Assembly (NCBI RefSeq): GCF_025420585.1
Contig: NZ_JAOEGB010000015.1
Coordinates: forward strand, 1-64,000
Direction: 5' to 3'
DNA from: Planotetraspora sp. A-T 1434
GTDB taxonomy: Bacteria; Actinomycetota; Actinomycetes; Streptosporangiales; Streptosporangiaceae
Length of the DNA: 64,000 nt
In this document: one piece after another, positions 16,332 through 25,393 of the stretch
Layout of the letters: the number at the start of each line of letters is the position of its first letter
Numbering within the stretch: the stretch's first letter is position 1
Notes under the pieces: generated by a model
What the model saw: the letters and a program-made list of their open reading frames with translations, nothing else
Database searches by the model: none
What the model was told of the DNA's origin: nothing
Made by a program: the position numbers and the translations under genes

Positions 16332-17867
16332 CTACCGGGCGAGGGGACCGGCGGCCTTGACGTGCAGGCGAACAGCGGGCTCAGGCAGGTAGCTGAGAGG
16401 GATCTCACTGAGCTCCACGATCTGGACCGACGCGGGGTCGGCCCCGGCGGCGACGGCCCTGGCGGCCGCCTCCTCCTTGGCTTTTTCGATCAATGTAGCC
16501 CTGCCGGTTTCGCCGCCCGCGGCTGGCACGATCGTTTCGAGCCTGCCGCTGGCGAACGCGATCGCCGCGCCCACCGCGTTGGCGACCTCCGCGTGCGCGG
16601 GCCGGATGACCTCGCCGGCCCCGGGGACGTCTCCTGCCAGTAGAAACGCGCCGCCGCCCACGGCGATGAGGGGCCGGTCCGCCTTGCCGAGCGCCACCCG
16701 GTCCACGGCGTCGGCGACCTGCTCGTCGGCATTTCGTACGGCTCGCGCCAGCCGTTCGCGCCACTCGTCCGGCACCCCGTGGGTGCCCACGGAGCCCCTA
16801 CCGGCGGCCACGGCGGCGTCGGTCATGGTGGGCGTCGAGCCGCCGAAGACCAAAGCCTCCCGGCCGATCCGGTAGCCGACGGACCGCGGCTCCTCGCCCA
16901 CCACCGTGCCGCCGCCGAGGGCGATGGACAGGATGTCGGGCATCCGGAAGTTGGTCGTCACACCGCCGATCTCCACGGCCGCGGCCGACTCCCGGGGGAA
17001 CCCGCCCACGAGCACGCCGAGGTCCGTGGAGGTGCCCCCCACGTCGGCGACGATGGCGTCCTCCACGCCGGACAGGTACGCCGCGCCCCGCAGGGAGTTG
17101 GCCGGTCCCGAGCCGATGGTGAGGACGGGATAGCGGGCGGCGTAGTCCACGGCCATCAGCGTGCCGTCGTTCTGGGCGAAGAACGTCTCGACCCTGAGGC
17201 CCCTCGATTCGAGGGCGCTCCGCAGAGCCGTGGTGACGTCGCGGGCCACGCCGTACAGGGCGGCGTTGAGGACCGTGGCGTTCTCCCGCTCCAGCAGTCC
17301 CAGCGAGCCGATCTCATGGCTGAGGCTCACCGCCACGTCCCCGAGCTCGCCGCGGACGATCTCGGCGACCCGGTTCTCCTGGTCCGCGCTCGCCGGGCTG
17401 AACACCCCGGTGACGGCCACGGCGTCGGCCTCGACGCCGGAGAGGAACCGCTTCACGGCGTCGACGTCGAGCGGGGCGATCTCGCGGCCGTCGACGAAGT
17501 GGCCGCCGCGCACGATCGCCGTCCCCGCCGCCACGGCCTTCCTCAGGTCGTCCGGCCACTCGCTCAGCGGCGGCACGGAGGTCGTCGCGGGGGCCCCGAG
17601 CCGGAGCACGGCGACCCGGCCGAGCGCGCGGCGCTCCAGGATGGCGTTGGTCGCGTGGGTGGTGCCCAGCATGACCCGGCGAACCCGGCCGGGCTCGTCG
17701 AGCTCGGCCAGCACGGCGTCGAGCGCGGCCCGCAGCCCCTCGGTCACGTCGGGGCTGGTGGGCCGCTTGGCCTTGGCGACGACGCGGTCGGTGTCGTCGA
17801 GCACCACGGCGTCGGTGTTCGTCCCGCCCACGTCGATGCCGATGCGCAGGCCGTTTCCCCCGCTCAT
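16332..17867 (-). CDS. Short hydantoinase/oxoprolinase A-like protein
   Basis: This 511-residue member of the hydantoinase A/oxoprolinase family is of the shorter type that occurs without a B subunit and beside DUF917. It has the phosphate motif GIDVGGTNTDAVVLDD near residue 8, MLGTTHATNAILERR near 65 and IVADVGGTSTDLGVLV near 275. ATG 17867 is fixed by its ATGA overlap with the DUF917 gene. It shares the fold of the HyuA at 7213-9252 but not its length, so the two probably act on different steps or substrates. Confidence 0.88.
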   Translation of the reverse strand: MSGGNGLRIGIDVGGTNTDAVVLDDTDRVVAKAKRPTSPDVTEGLRAALDAVLAELDEPGRVRRVMLGTTHATNAILERRALGRVAVLRLGAPATTSVPPLSEWPDDLRKAVAAGTAIVRGGHFVDGREIAPLDVDAVKRFLSGVEADAVAVTGVFSPASADQENRVAEIVRGELGDVAVSLSHEIGSLGLLERENATVLNAALYGVARDVTTALRSALESRGLRVETFFAQNDGTLMAVDYAARYPVLTIGSGPANSLRGAAYLSGVEDAIVADVGGTSTDLGVLVGGFPRESAAAVEIGGVTTNFRMPDILSIALGGGTVVGEEPRSVGYRIGREALVFGGSTPTMTDAAVAAGRGSVGTHGVPDEWRERLARAVRNADEQVADAVDRVALGKADRPLIAVGGGAFLLAGDVPGAGEVIRPAHAEVANAVGAAIAFASGRLETIVPAAGGETGRATLIEKAKEEAAARAVAAGADPASVQIVELSEIPLSYLPEPAVRLHVKAAGPLAR

Positions 17868-18946
17868 GAGGCGATCTTCTCGACGGGGAGGTAGTCGAGG
17901 TCGTAGCCGAAGGCCCGGGGCCCGGCCGTCTCCAGGCCCTTGGGCGTACGCCACAGGGGGTCGCACGGCCAGGCGAGCACGGTCACCCGCTGGCCGTAGC
18001 GCAGGCCCTCGGTCTGGACGGCCGTCGCCGTCTGGGTGTCCACCACCGTGATCAAATCCGGCACCATCGCTCGCACCCGGCCGTCCTCGACGGCGACCAG
18101 GTTCTCGTTCTGGATCTCCAAGGTGAGCGTCCTGCCGCGGTCGTCACCGGTCCCCTCGATCGTCACGGTCCCCCGGACGAAGCCGCCCGTGGTCCGCCGC
18201 TCCAGGTCCGTGAGCTTGCCGGTGACCAGCCGTACGGCGCCGAGCTCCTCCTGGAGGGCGGCGAGCGGGTCCTGCGCGCCCTCGGTGGCCCGGCCGATGG
18301 CGATCGCCCTGGTCACGGTGCCCTCGATCACCGCGCCTTCGCACTCGCGCGCCGTGAGGACGTAGTCGGCCATCAGCGCGCTCGATCCCGAGGCCACGCA
18401 GACGGCGCGGGCGATCTGCTCCGACCACAGCCCGTCGACCGGGCGGATCGTCACGACGTTGCCGACGACGTCGGACATGATGACGAGGTTGGCCGGGATT
18501 CCGGCGACGTACATCGACACCATCTGGACCTCGGGGAACGCCCGGCCCATGGCGTCGGCGTCGAGCAGGGGCAGGCCGAGCCGAGCCGCCCAGGCCACGG
18601 GCGCGACGCCGTTGGCGCCGCCGATCTCCGACGACATCACGGCAGCCGGCGCCCGGCCGAAGATCCGCTCGATCTCGTCGCGGATCCGGACGGGCTCGTC
18701 CTCGGAATGGATCATCTCGTGGCTGACCGTGGGGGCGCCGATCCCGGAGAGCGGCAGGACGAGGGCGTCGCCGGGCAGGTCCCGGAGGCCGACGACCGGA
18801 ACCTCGCCGTGCTCCCGGATCGCCCGGCGGGCGGCCAGGGCCCCGGCGCGGACGTCTCCGCCGCCGCCGGTCCCGAGCACGGCGCAGCCGCGGGCCAGGG
18901 CGGAGACGTCCTCCAGCGAAATGTCGAGCGATATGCGGGCCTGCAT
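17864..18946 (-). CDS. DUF917 family protein (S-methyl-thiohydantoin desulfurase-like)
   Basis: This 360-residue protein belongs to the family long called DUF917. The Pfam name has, to my recollection, been changed to S-Me-THD after an S-methyl-thiohydantoin desulfurase. Visible motifs are CAVLGTGGGGD near residue 21 and SSEIGGANG near 90. It is the first gene of the transport operon and overlaps the short HyuA gene. ATG 18946 has GAAGG eight bases upstream and is preferred; GTG 18988 would add 14 residues. The DUF917, HyuA and importer combination suggests a cyclic (thio)amide substrate, but this is inference. Confidence 0.85.
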   Translation of the reverse strand: MQARISLDISLEDVSALARGCAVLGTGGGGDVRAGALAARRAIREHGEVPVVGLRDLPGDALVLPLSGIGAPTVSHEMIHSEDEPVRIRDEIERIFGRAPAAVMSSEIGGANGVAPVAWAARLGLPLLDADAMGRAFPEVQMVSMYVAGIPANLVIMSDVVGNVVTIRPVDGLWSEQIARAVCVASGSSALMADYVLTARECEGAVIEGTVTRAIAIGRATEGAQDPLAALQEELGAVRLVTGKLTDLERRTTGGFVRGTVTIEGTGDDRGRTLTLEIQNENLVAVEDGRVRAMVPDLITVVDTQTATAVQTEGLRYGQRVTVLAWPCDPLWRTPKGLETAGPRAFGYDLDYLPVEKIAS

Positions 18947-19012
18947 GGCGAGAGCCTTCACCACCGACCTGGGCACGCTCAATGTCACCCTTCAACACCT
19001 GTCCGACATTTG

Positions 19013-19029
19013 TTGTCGTACCACGACAA
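19013..19029. promoter_or_regulatory. Operator-like palindrome upstream of the catabolic operon
   Basis: The sequence TTGTCGT, three bases, ACGACAA forms a perfect inverted repeat 67 bases upstream of the DUF917 start. The half-sites resemble those of GntR-type regulators. No GntR gene is in the window, so the binding factor may be elsewhere, or it may be the PucR protein downstream. Confidence 0.5.
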
Positions 19030-19062
19030 AAGCCGCACGGACTGGTCAATCGGAGAAACACA

Positions 19063-19092
19063 GAAGGCCCGGAGGAGATCCTCCGGGCCTTC
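19063..19092 (-). terminator. Intrinsic terminator after the first tRNA-fMet
   Basis: The perfect 14-bp arms GAAGGCCCGGAGGA and TCCTCCGGGCCTTC are separated by two bases, six bases beyond the encoded CCA end of the tRNA. On the minus strand the hairpin is followed by TGTGTTTC. Confidence 0.8.
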
Positions 19093-19098
19093 TTATCG

Positions 19099-19175
19099 TG
19101 GTAGCGGGGACAGGATTTGAACCTGCGACCTCTGGGTTATGAGCCCAGCGAGCTACCGAACTGCTCCACCCCGCG
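19099..19175 (-). tRNA. tRNA-fMet (anticodon CAT), CCA encoded
   Basis: This 77-base cloverleaf has anticodon CAT in the loop CTCATAA. Three consecutive G:C pairs in the anticodon stem (GGG/CCC) mark an initiator tRNA, as does the unpaired C1 at the 5' end. The 3' CCA is encoded (TGG at 19099-19101 on the plus strand). It is nearly identical to the second copy upstream. A hairpin terminator follows immediately. Confidence 0.95.
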
Positions 19176-19240
19176 TCGGTGTGTATGCCTTAACCATAGC
19201 CGCTCCGGGGGATCAGCCGCAAATCGATTGCCGGAACGAC

Positions 19241-19282
19241 GAAGGCCCCGGCCGTCCGGTTTCCCGGACGGCCAGGGCCTTC
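19241..19282 (-). terminator. Intrinsic terminator after the second tRNA-fMet
   Basis: A long inverted repeat begins GAAGGCCC and ends GGGCCTTC, with inner arms GGCCGTCCGG and CCGGACGGCC. It lies seven bases past the tRNA 3' end. Its outer arms match those of the terminator after the first tRNA, consistent with duplication of the whole unit. Confidence 0.75.
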
Positions 19283-19288
19283 ATTCAG

Positions 19289-19362
19289 TAGCGGGGACAG
19301 GATTTGAACCTGCGACCTCTGGGTTATGAGCCCAGCGAGCTACCGAGCTGCTCCACCCCGCG
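19289..19362 (-). tRNA. tRNA-fMet (anticodon CAT), second copy, CCA not encoded
   Basis: This initiator tRNA is almost identical to the copy at 19099-19175; the only difference I see in the body is one D-loop base. It has the same CAT anticodon and three G:C anticodon-stem pairs. The bases after the discriminator read CTG on the coding strand instead of CCA, so CCA must be added enzymatically. Confidence 0.93.
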
Positions 19363-19471
19363 TCGGTATGTTTAGAGGCTATCCGGCATGCGCGCTGGAG
19401 GCAAATCAGCCCACGAACACCGGAACCCCGCGCTCGACGAGCACGGGGTTCCGGGCGTTCTTTTCGACGGT

Positions 19472-22408
19472 TCAGCCCGTCGGCGTGGGACTAGGACTCG
19501 CGCTCGGAGTAGGGCTCGCGGTCGCCGGCGGCGGCGTGGACGTCGCCGGCTGCTGGCCCTGGAGCCTGTTCAGCTCGTCCAGCGCCTGCTTCAGCGCCGT
19601 CTGCGCCTTGCCGTACGCGTCCCAGTCGGCCGGGGTGGATGCCAGCGCCTTCTGGGCGTCCGCGTACGCGCTCTGGGCCTTGGCGACGATCGCCGCCAGC
19701 GTGGCGTTCGCCGGAGGATTCTGCGCGGGATTGACCGGGTTAGCCGGATTGACCGGGCCCTGTCCCGTGCCGAAGACCTGGCTGAGCGCGTCCTTGAGGG
19801 TGTCGGCCGAGCCCACCTTGTCGCCGAACATGACCAGCACACGGCGGAGGATGGGGTACGGCTCCTGCCCCGCCCCGGCGGCCGTCTGCACGTACACCGG
19901 CTCGACGTAGACCAGCCCCCCGGCGAACGGCAGGGTCAGCAGGTTGCCGTACAGGATCTGGGCCTTGCCGAGACCGAGGATGTTGAGCTCGCCGGAGAAC
20001 CGGTTGGTGAAGGTGTTCTGCACCTGGCCGGGTCCGGAGATCGTCGTGCTCGCCGGCATGCGGAGGATCTGCAGCTTGCCGTACCCGTCGCCGGGCGTGG
20101 CGTCGACCGCCATGAACGCCGCGAGGTTCGGCCCCTGCCTCGGCACGAACGTGGTCGTCAGTGAGAACGACGACGACAGCGCGCCGGGCATCTTGACCGA
20201 CAGGAAGTACGGCGGCTGCTTGATGTTCTTCTCGCCCGACGACGGGTCGTCCGGGACGTTCCAGAAGTCCTGGCCGCTGTAGAACGACCGCGCGTCCGTG
20301 ATGTGGTAGCGGGACAGGACGTCACGCTGCACCTTGAACAGGTCTTCGGGGTAGCGCAGGTGCTGCTTCAGCTCCGCGCTCATCTTGTCCTTCGACTGGA
20401 CGATGCCCGGGAACGCCTTCTCCCAGGCCTTCAGGATCGGGTCGGTGGAGTCCCACTCGTAGAGCGTCACGGTGCCGTCGTAGGCGTCCACCGTGGCCTT
20501 GACCGAGTTGCGGATGTAGTTGATCTGGTCCCGGGGCGGCGGCGTGATCGCCCTGGGGTCCGTCGCGGTGTCCCGGATCATGTCCGAGAAGCTCTTGCTC
20601 TGCGAGTAGGGGTACTCGTTCGCGGTCGTGTAGGCGTCGATGATCCAGACGATCCGCCCGTTCACGACCGCGGGGTAGGGGTCGGAGTCGAGGTTGAGGA
20701 AGGGCGCCACCTTGGCGACCCGCTCCGCGGGATCCCGGTCGTACAGGATGCGGGACTGGTCGTTGATGTCGCCCGACAGCAGCAGGTTCTTCTCGCCGTA
20801 CTTCACGGCGTAGAGCAGCCGGTTGAAGAAGGAGGCGAGGGGCACGCCGCCCTTGCCGGTGTAGGTCGTGTTCTGCTGCCCCGTCCCGCTGCTCTCGGGG
20901 TAGTCGAGCTCCTGCGGCTTGTTGGGCGAGCCTCCGGCGATGACGTAGTCGGTGCCGCGCTCTCCGAAGTAGACACGGGGCTCCTTGAGGCCCGTGGCCG
21001 TGACCAGAGGGCCGGTGACCGGCATGTCCTTGGCGTCGAAGTTGGGCAGACCCTCGGTGTCCACCTCGTTGCCGGGGGCGGCGACGAACCCGTATCCGTG
21101 GGTGTAGACCAGGTGCCGGTTGATCCAGTTGTCCTGCTCGGTTGGCGGCCCGGTGAGCTCGCGCACGGCCACGATGTGGTCGCGGACGTTCCCGTCCTGG
21201 GCCTTGTACCGGTCGACGTCCAGCGGGTCGGCGAAGTCGTAGAAGCCGCGGATGCGCTGCTTCTGCTGGAAGGTCTTGGCCACCAGCACCGGATCGAGCA
21301 GGCGGACGCCGGAGACGGTGTCGTCGTTGGCCGCCTGGCCCTGCTGGGGTGTGCCCTGCGCCTGGTAGGCCACGACGCCGGCGTCCGCGACGCCGTACGC
21401 CTTGCGGGTCTCCGCGATGTTCCGCGCGATGTACGGCTCTTCCTTGCCCTGCTGGTTGGGCCTGACCTGGAACTGCTCGACCAGCGCGGGATAGACGCTG
21501 CCGATGAGGATGGCCGAGAGGACCAGCAGCCCGAACGCGACACCCGGCCACATCCCGCCCGGCCGGATGACACCCGCGAAGAAGATCAGCGCGCAGATGA
21601 GCGCGATGACCGCCAGGATGCCCTTGGCCGGCAGCACCGCGTTGACGTCGGTGTAGGAGGCGCCGTGCACGAAACCGCGGCTGGAGAACACCAGCTCATA
21701 GCGGTCGAGCCAGTAGGCCAGCGCCTTGAGCAGAACGAACACGCCGAGCAGCACGGAAAGGTGAGCGCGGGCCGCCCGCGACGCCTGCAGCCCGCCGGGC
21801 GACTGGAGCCGGAACCCGCCGTAGAGGTAATGGACGACCGCCGCCGCGATGATCGACAGGATGACGGCCGTGAACAGGAAGTTCAGCACCATCCGGATGA
21901 ACGGAAAGGTGAACATGAAGAAGGACACGTCGATGCCGAACTGCGGGTCCTTCTGACCGAACGGCGTGGCGTTCTCGAACAGCAGCCAGGTCTTCCACTG
22001 CCCGGCGACCGACGATCCCGTGAACAGGGCCAGGACGCCCATGCCGATCAGGAACACGAGCCGCCGGTGCGGGTCCACCGCGACGCGGTAGCGGTCCGCC
22101 CCCTGGGGGCCGCCGAACATCCCCGGGCCGAACATCGGCCGCATCCGGTGCGCCAGCACCATGTTGCCGCCCACGATGCCGACCATGAGGAGGGCGCCCA
22201 CCAGGAAAAGCAGCACCTGGGTGACGAGCATCGTGGAGAACACCGACGAGAAGTCCACCGAGTCGTACCACAGGTAGTCGGTGAAGATCCCGGCGAAGAT
22301 CAGGAGTAACACCACGACCGTCACGACGGCGATCGTGACGGGAATCAGTAGTCGCGGCCTTCGGGGCAAGCGCATCGCCCGTCCGGCCCCGGGGCTCCGG
22401 AAGCTCAA
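19472..22408 (-). CDS. UPF0182 family membrane protein
   Basis: This protein of about 978 residues is of normal length for UPF0182 (the Rv3193c family). About seven membrane helices occupy the first 330 residues, starting with a long segment at about 20-45 and the motif TDYLWYDSV. A large extracytoplasmic domain follows, and the last 60 residues are a Pro, Thr and Ser tail. The function is unknown. TTG 22408 is favoured by AAGGGG six bases upstream; ATG 22375 would remove 11 residues. It is followed in the chromosome by ylbL-like and other conserved genes. Confidence 0.9.
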   Translation of the reverse strand: MSFRSPGAGRAMRLPRRPRLLIPVTIAVVTVVVLLLIFAGIFTDYLWYDSVDFSSVFSTMLVTQVLLFLVGALLMVGIVGGNMVLAHRMRPMFGPGMFGGPQGADRYRVAVDPHRRLVFLIGMGVLALFTGSSVAGQWKTWLLFENATPFGQKDPQFGIDVSFFMFTFPFIRMVLNFLFTAVILSIIAAAVVHYLYGGFRLQSPGGLQASRAARAHLSVLLGVFVLLKALAYWLDRYELVFSSRGFVHGASYTDVNAVLPAKGILAVIALICALIFFAGVIRPGGMWPGVAFGLLVLSAILIGSVYPALVEQFQVRPNQQGKEEPYIARNIAETRKAYGVADAGVVAYQAQGTPQQGQAANDDTVSGVRLLDPVLVAKTFQQKQRIRGFYDFADPLDVDRYKAQDGNVRDHIVAVRELTGPPTEQDNWINRHLVYTHGYGFVAAPGNEVDTEGLPNFDAKDMPVTGPLVTATGLKEPRVYFGERGTDYVIAGGSPNKPQELDYPESSGTGQQNTTYTGKGGVPLASFFNRLLYAVKYGEKNLLLSGDINDQSRILYDRDPAERVAKVAPFLNLDSDPYPAVVNGRIVWIIDAYTTANEYPYSQSKSFSDMIRDTATDPRAITPPPRDQINYIRNSVKATVDAYDGTVTLYEWDSTDPILKAWEKAFPGIVQSKDKMSAELKQHLRYPEDLFKVQRDVLSRYHITDARSFYSGQDFWNVPDDPSSGEKNIKQPPYFLSVKMPGALSSSFSLTTTFVPRQGPNLAAFMAVDATPGDGYGKLQILRMPASTTISGPGQVQNTFTNRFSGELNILGLGKAQILYGNLLTLPFAGGLVYVEPVYVQTAAGAGQEPYPILRRVLVMFGDKVGSADTLKDALSQVFGTGQGPVNPANPVNPAQNPPANATLAAIVAKAQSAYADAQKALASTPADWDAYGKAQTALKQALDELNRLQGQQPATSTPPPATASPTPSASPSPTPTG

Positions 22409-22499
22409 CGCCAACCCCTTGTCTCAGAGCAACGGTCCGTGCCTGGCAACCTACACCGCGATAAGCGCGGTCGTGATCCAGAAGCCGGTCCCCCTCAGG

Positions 22500-23546
22500 C
22501 TAGCTCGCAGGGCAGGCGGGCACGTCGCCGGAGCCGGTCCGCAGCGCGTCCATCGCCTTGATCGCGCCTTCGAGCGTCTCGACCTTGACCAGGCGAAGCC
22601 CCTTGGGGACGGCCCGCACGGCGTCCGCGCAGTTGCCGGAGGGCGTGAGGAAGATCGTGGCACCGGCGCTCCGCGCGCCGACCATCTTCTGCTGGATTCC
22701 GCCGATGGGCCCGACGCTGCCGTTGGGGTCGATGGTCCCGGTGCCCGCGACCGACTTCCCTCCGGTGATCCCACCCGGCGTGAGCTTGTCGTAGATGCCC
22801 AGCGAGAACATCAGCCCGGCGCTCGGCCCGCCGACCTGGCCCACGCTGATGTCGACCTTGAACGGGAACTTGTACGCCGACTGCATCCGCACGCCCACGA
22901 GGGCCTTGCCGTCGTCGGATCTGGCCGTGGTGATCGTGACGTCGGTGGAGGCCGTCCCGCGCTTCACCGTGAACCGGACCGGCTCACCGGGCTTGTGCTC
23001 CTGTACGGCCGCCGCGACCGACTCCAGCTCGGCGACCGGCGTGCCGTCGACTGCCGTGATCTCGTCCCCCGGCTTGAGCTTGCCGTCGGCGGGCTGCCCC
23101 TTGTCGGTCTCCGCCACAGAGACCGCCTTCTGGATGGGGATCTTCAACGCGTTCAGCGCCGCGGCCGTCGCCGACTGCTGGGAGTCGGTCATCTCCTGGG
23201 TGTTCTGCTCCTCGACCTCCTTGGGCGTCGAGGCCTTCGGGAAGATCGCCTCTTCGGGGACGACCGCGACGGTCGGGTCCACCCAGCCGCGCAGCGCCGT
23301 CAGCAGGTCGAGGCGGTTGTCCGGGCCGCCCTGGTAGGCGACGGTGACGAGGCTCAGCTTGCCCTCGGTCGGGTAGGTCTGGTGCCCCGAGATGCTGATC
23401 ACCGGCTTGCCCTTTACGTCCCCGATCGTGTTCTCGGTGGGCCCCGGGCTCAGCACGACGTACGGCACGGGCAGCACGGCGCTGATGAGCGCCAGCGTGA
23501 GCGTGAGGAAACCCGCCACCAACAGGGTCAGAGCGCGTCGGGACAT
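22500..23546 (-). CDS. PDZ and Lon-like S16 serine protease (YlbL family)
   Basis: This 348-residue membrane-anchored protease has an N-terminal membrane helix at about residues 7-30, a PDZ domain at about 140-220 and a C-terminal Lon-type peptidase domain. The likely catalytic serine is in GGPSAGLMF near residue 246 and the lysine is in GGIQQKMVG near 290, the Ser-Lys dyad of family S16. Its position next to UPF0182 matches the order in mycobacteria. Its substrates are not known. Confidence 0.92.
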   Translation of the reverse strand: MSRRALTLLVAGFLTLTLALISAVLPVPYVVLSPGPTENTIGDVKGKPVISISGHQTYPTEGKLSLVTVAYQGGPDNRLDLLTALRGWVDPTVAVVPEEAIFPKASTPKEVEEQNTQEMTDSQQSATAAALNALKIPIQKAVSVAETDKGQPADGKLKPGDEITAVDGTPVAELESVAAAVQEHKPGEPVRFTVKRGTASTDVTITTARSDDGKALVGVRMQSAYKFPFKVDISVGQVGGPSAGLMFSLGIYDKLTPGGITGGKSVAGTGTIDPNGSVGPIGGIQQKMVGARSAGATIFLTPSGNCADAVRAVPKGLRLVKVETLEGAIKAMDALRTGSGDVPACPAS

Positions 23547-23575
23547 GAGGGAACTCTATGCGGTCCCCCGGGACC

Positions 23576-24001
23576 CTAATCGCAGGCGCCAACCCACTCG
23601 GCGTCACCGTCGGCGAACACCTGGTGCTTCCAGATCGGGACCTCCTGCTTGAGATCGTCGATCAGCTTCCGGCAGGCCTCGAACGCCTCGCCCCGATGGG
23701 GGCACGCCACGGCCACGACGACCGCGATGTCGCCCAGCCGCAGGTCGCCGACCCTGTGCACGGCCGCGAGCGCCGTCACCGGGTAGTCGCCCGCGACCTT
23801 CTCCGCCACCTGGCGGAGCACCTCCCCGGCCGACGGATGGGCCGAGTAGGACAGGAGCGTCACCGGGCGGCCGTGATCCTGCTCGCGCACGGTCCCCACG
23901 AAGACGGCCGTGCCCCCCGCCGCGTGATCCCCGACGGCGCCCAGCACTTCGTCCACGGACAGCGGAGTGTCCCGAATCCCCAGCAACCGGATGACATCCA
24001 C
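23576..24001 (-). CDS. moaE: Molybdopterin synthase catalytic subunit
   Basis: This 141-residue protein is MoaE, which with MoaD inserts sulfur into precursor Z to form molybdopterin. The family sequence VFVGTVREQDHG lies near residue 33, AAVHRVGDLRLGD near 78 and the C-terminal VPIWKHQ with the active-site lysine near 122. It is of normal length. It stands alone, with no moaD alongside; the sulfurtransferase MoeZ is at the other end of the window. Confidence 0.92.
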   Translation of the reverse strand: MDVIRLLGIRDTPLSVDEVLGAVGDHAAGGTAVFVGTVREQDHGRPVTLLSYSAHPSAGEVLRQVAEKVAGDYPVTALAAVHRVGDLRLGDIAVVVAVACPHRGEAFEACRKLIDDLKQEVPIWKHQVFADGDAEWVGACD

Positions 24002-24240
24002 CCCCCGAGACTAATACGCCCACCCCCACCACAAGCCCGCGACATTGCCCTACTAGGGCCAGCCGTCCTGCGAGGGGCGCGGCGGTGTCTGGACTGAGGA
24101 GTCGAGTGGGGAGCGAGGAACGAGCGACCCCGAGCGACGAGGGCTGTGCTCATCGCGCGCCTGCGGCACGACCACGCGGCCTCAATGGCGCCCCGAGCCC
24201 GCCGAGCCGGAGGCGCGGCAATTGAACACAGCGAGCGCGA
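24002..24240. other. Intergenic stretch with purine-rich repeated words
   Basis: No gene is supported here. The segment 24096-24140 is built of short repeated words such as GAGCGA and GAGGAA. It probably contains the promoter of moaE and the end region of the SDR gene. I see no clear terminator. Confidence 0.4.
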
Positions 24241-25311
24241 TCAGACACGCCGTTTGCGGCGGGCGGCGCGGACGATGGCGGCGGTGCCGATGACGGCCAC
24301 GGTGGCGCCGGCGGCGGTGATCGTGGCCTCCTTGCCGGACAGGCGGCGGCCGACGACGGCGTGCCTGCCCTCCCTCAGCTCCAGCAACTCCTGCAGGGCC
24401 GCGGCGTTCGTCCAGCTCGGTTTCCACCCGGCCTCGCGGAGGGAGGCGCAGTCGACCACCCATGGATAGACGACGTAGTGCAGGTCGGTCGCGGGGGCCG
24501 GGGTGATGCCGAGCCGGTGCAGGCGTTGCGCGGTGCCGAAGGTCAGCCCGGCGGGCAGCTCCAAGCGGCGCAGCCCGGAGATCTCCTCGACCTGGTCCAT
24601 CTCCAGCCAGCCGTCCGAGCCGACCGCGACCACGCCCGTCACCTGGCCGAGCGCGGCGAGCTCCAGCGCGGACACGAGGTCGTCCACGTGGCAGAACTGC
24701 CATCGCGGCAGGCAGCCCTTGACCACGAGCAGCCGGGGAGCCTCGAAGTGGCGGGTGACGACGGTGTCGACGCCCTGTCCCACCAGGGCGGCGGGGCGCA
24801 GGACGGTCACTTCGAGACCGGGGTGCGAGCGCAGCGAGCGCCGGACCAGCGCCTCGGTCTCCAGGTAGTCCCCGACCACGCCGGTGTCGGGCTCCGCCGC
24901 GACGGGAGAGTCCTCTGGCAGCGGCACCGCGTTGTCGGCCGCCGCGCCGTACACCATCGCGCTGGTGACCAGCACGACCCGGCGGACGCGCGCGGCCGCG
25001 CAGGCGGTGAGGACGGTCTGGGCGGCGCGGAGGTTGTAGCGGCGGCGCTCGGCCGCGTCGGAGTTCAGCGACTCATCCGTCCCAAGATGGACGAGGACGT
25101 CCACATCTGAGATTCGGTTCGCCAAGAGCGGATCACGGATGTCAAGGACGCGCCAGGTGACGTCCGGGACGTCACCGCGGTGGTCGTCGATGGCCACGAC
25201 TCGGCGGAAATCCGCAGACGAGGCCACTTTCGCGAGGAACGCCCTGCCGATTCCGGAGGCGGCGCCGGTGACGGCGACGACGGGCGGACGAAGGCGTTTC
25301 GAGGTAGGCAC
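24241..25311 (-). CDS. NAD-dependent epimerase/dehydratase (SDR) family protein
   Basis: This 356-residue extended SDR protein has an N-terminal nucleotide-binding motif VTGAASGIG near residue 12, VLVHLGTDES near 67 and the catalytic region VLVTSAMVYG near 105. The last 30 residues form a hydrophobic helix followed by a basic tail, RAARRKRRV, so it may be anchored in the membrane with its enzyme domain in the cytoplasm. GTG 25311 has GAGG five bases upstream. It is divergent from the DUF2342 protease gene. The substrate is unknown. Confidence 0.85.
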   Translation of the reverse strand: MPTSKRLRPPVVAVTGAASGIGRAFLAKVASSADFRRVVAIDDHRGDVPDVTWRVLDIRDPLLANRISDVDVLVHLGTDESLNSDAAERRRYNLRAAQTVLTACAAARVRRVVLVTSAMVYGAAADNAVPLPEDSPVAAEPDTGVVGDYLETEALVRRSLRSHPGLEVTVLRPAALVGQGVDTVVTRHFEAPRLLVVKGCLPRWQFCHVDDLVSALELAALGQVTGVVAVGSDGWLEMDQVEEISGLRRLELPAGLTFGTAQRLHRLGITPAPATDLHYVVYPWVVDCASLREAGWKPSWTNAAALQELLELREGRHAVVGRRLSGKEATITAAGATVAVIGTAAIVRAARRKRRV

Positions 25312-25393
25312 GAGGTCCTCACTTTGCACTGACCCGCCCCACGGCGGATAACGTGGCGGATGTGGACTCCTCCATCCTGCACGAGGTGGCGCG

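Noticed and set aside
19108-19329. Open frames reading VAGTGFEPATSGL on the plus strand across the tRNA genes
   Set aside because: They are translations of the antisense of the tRNA-fMet genes, a well-known annotation artefact.
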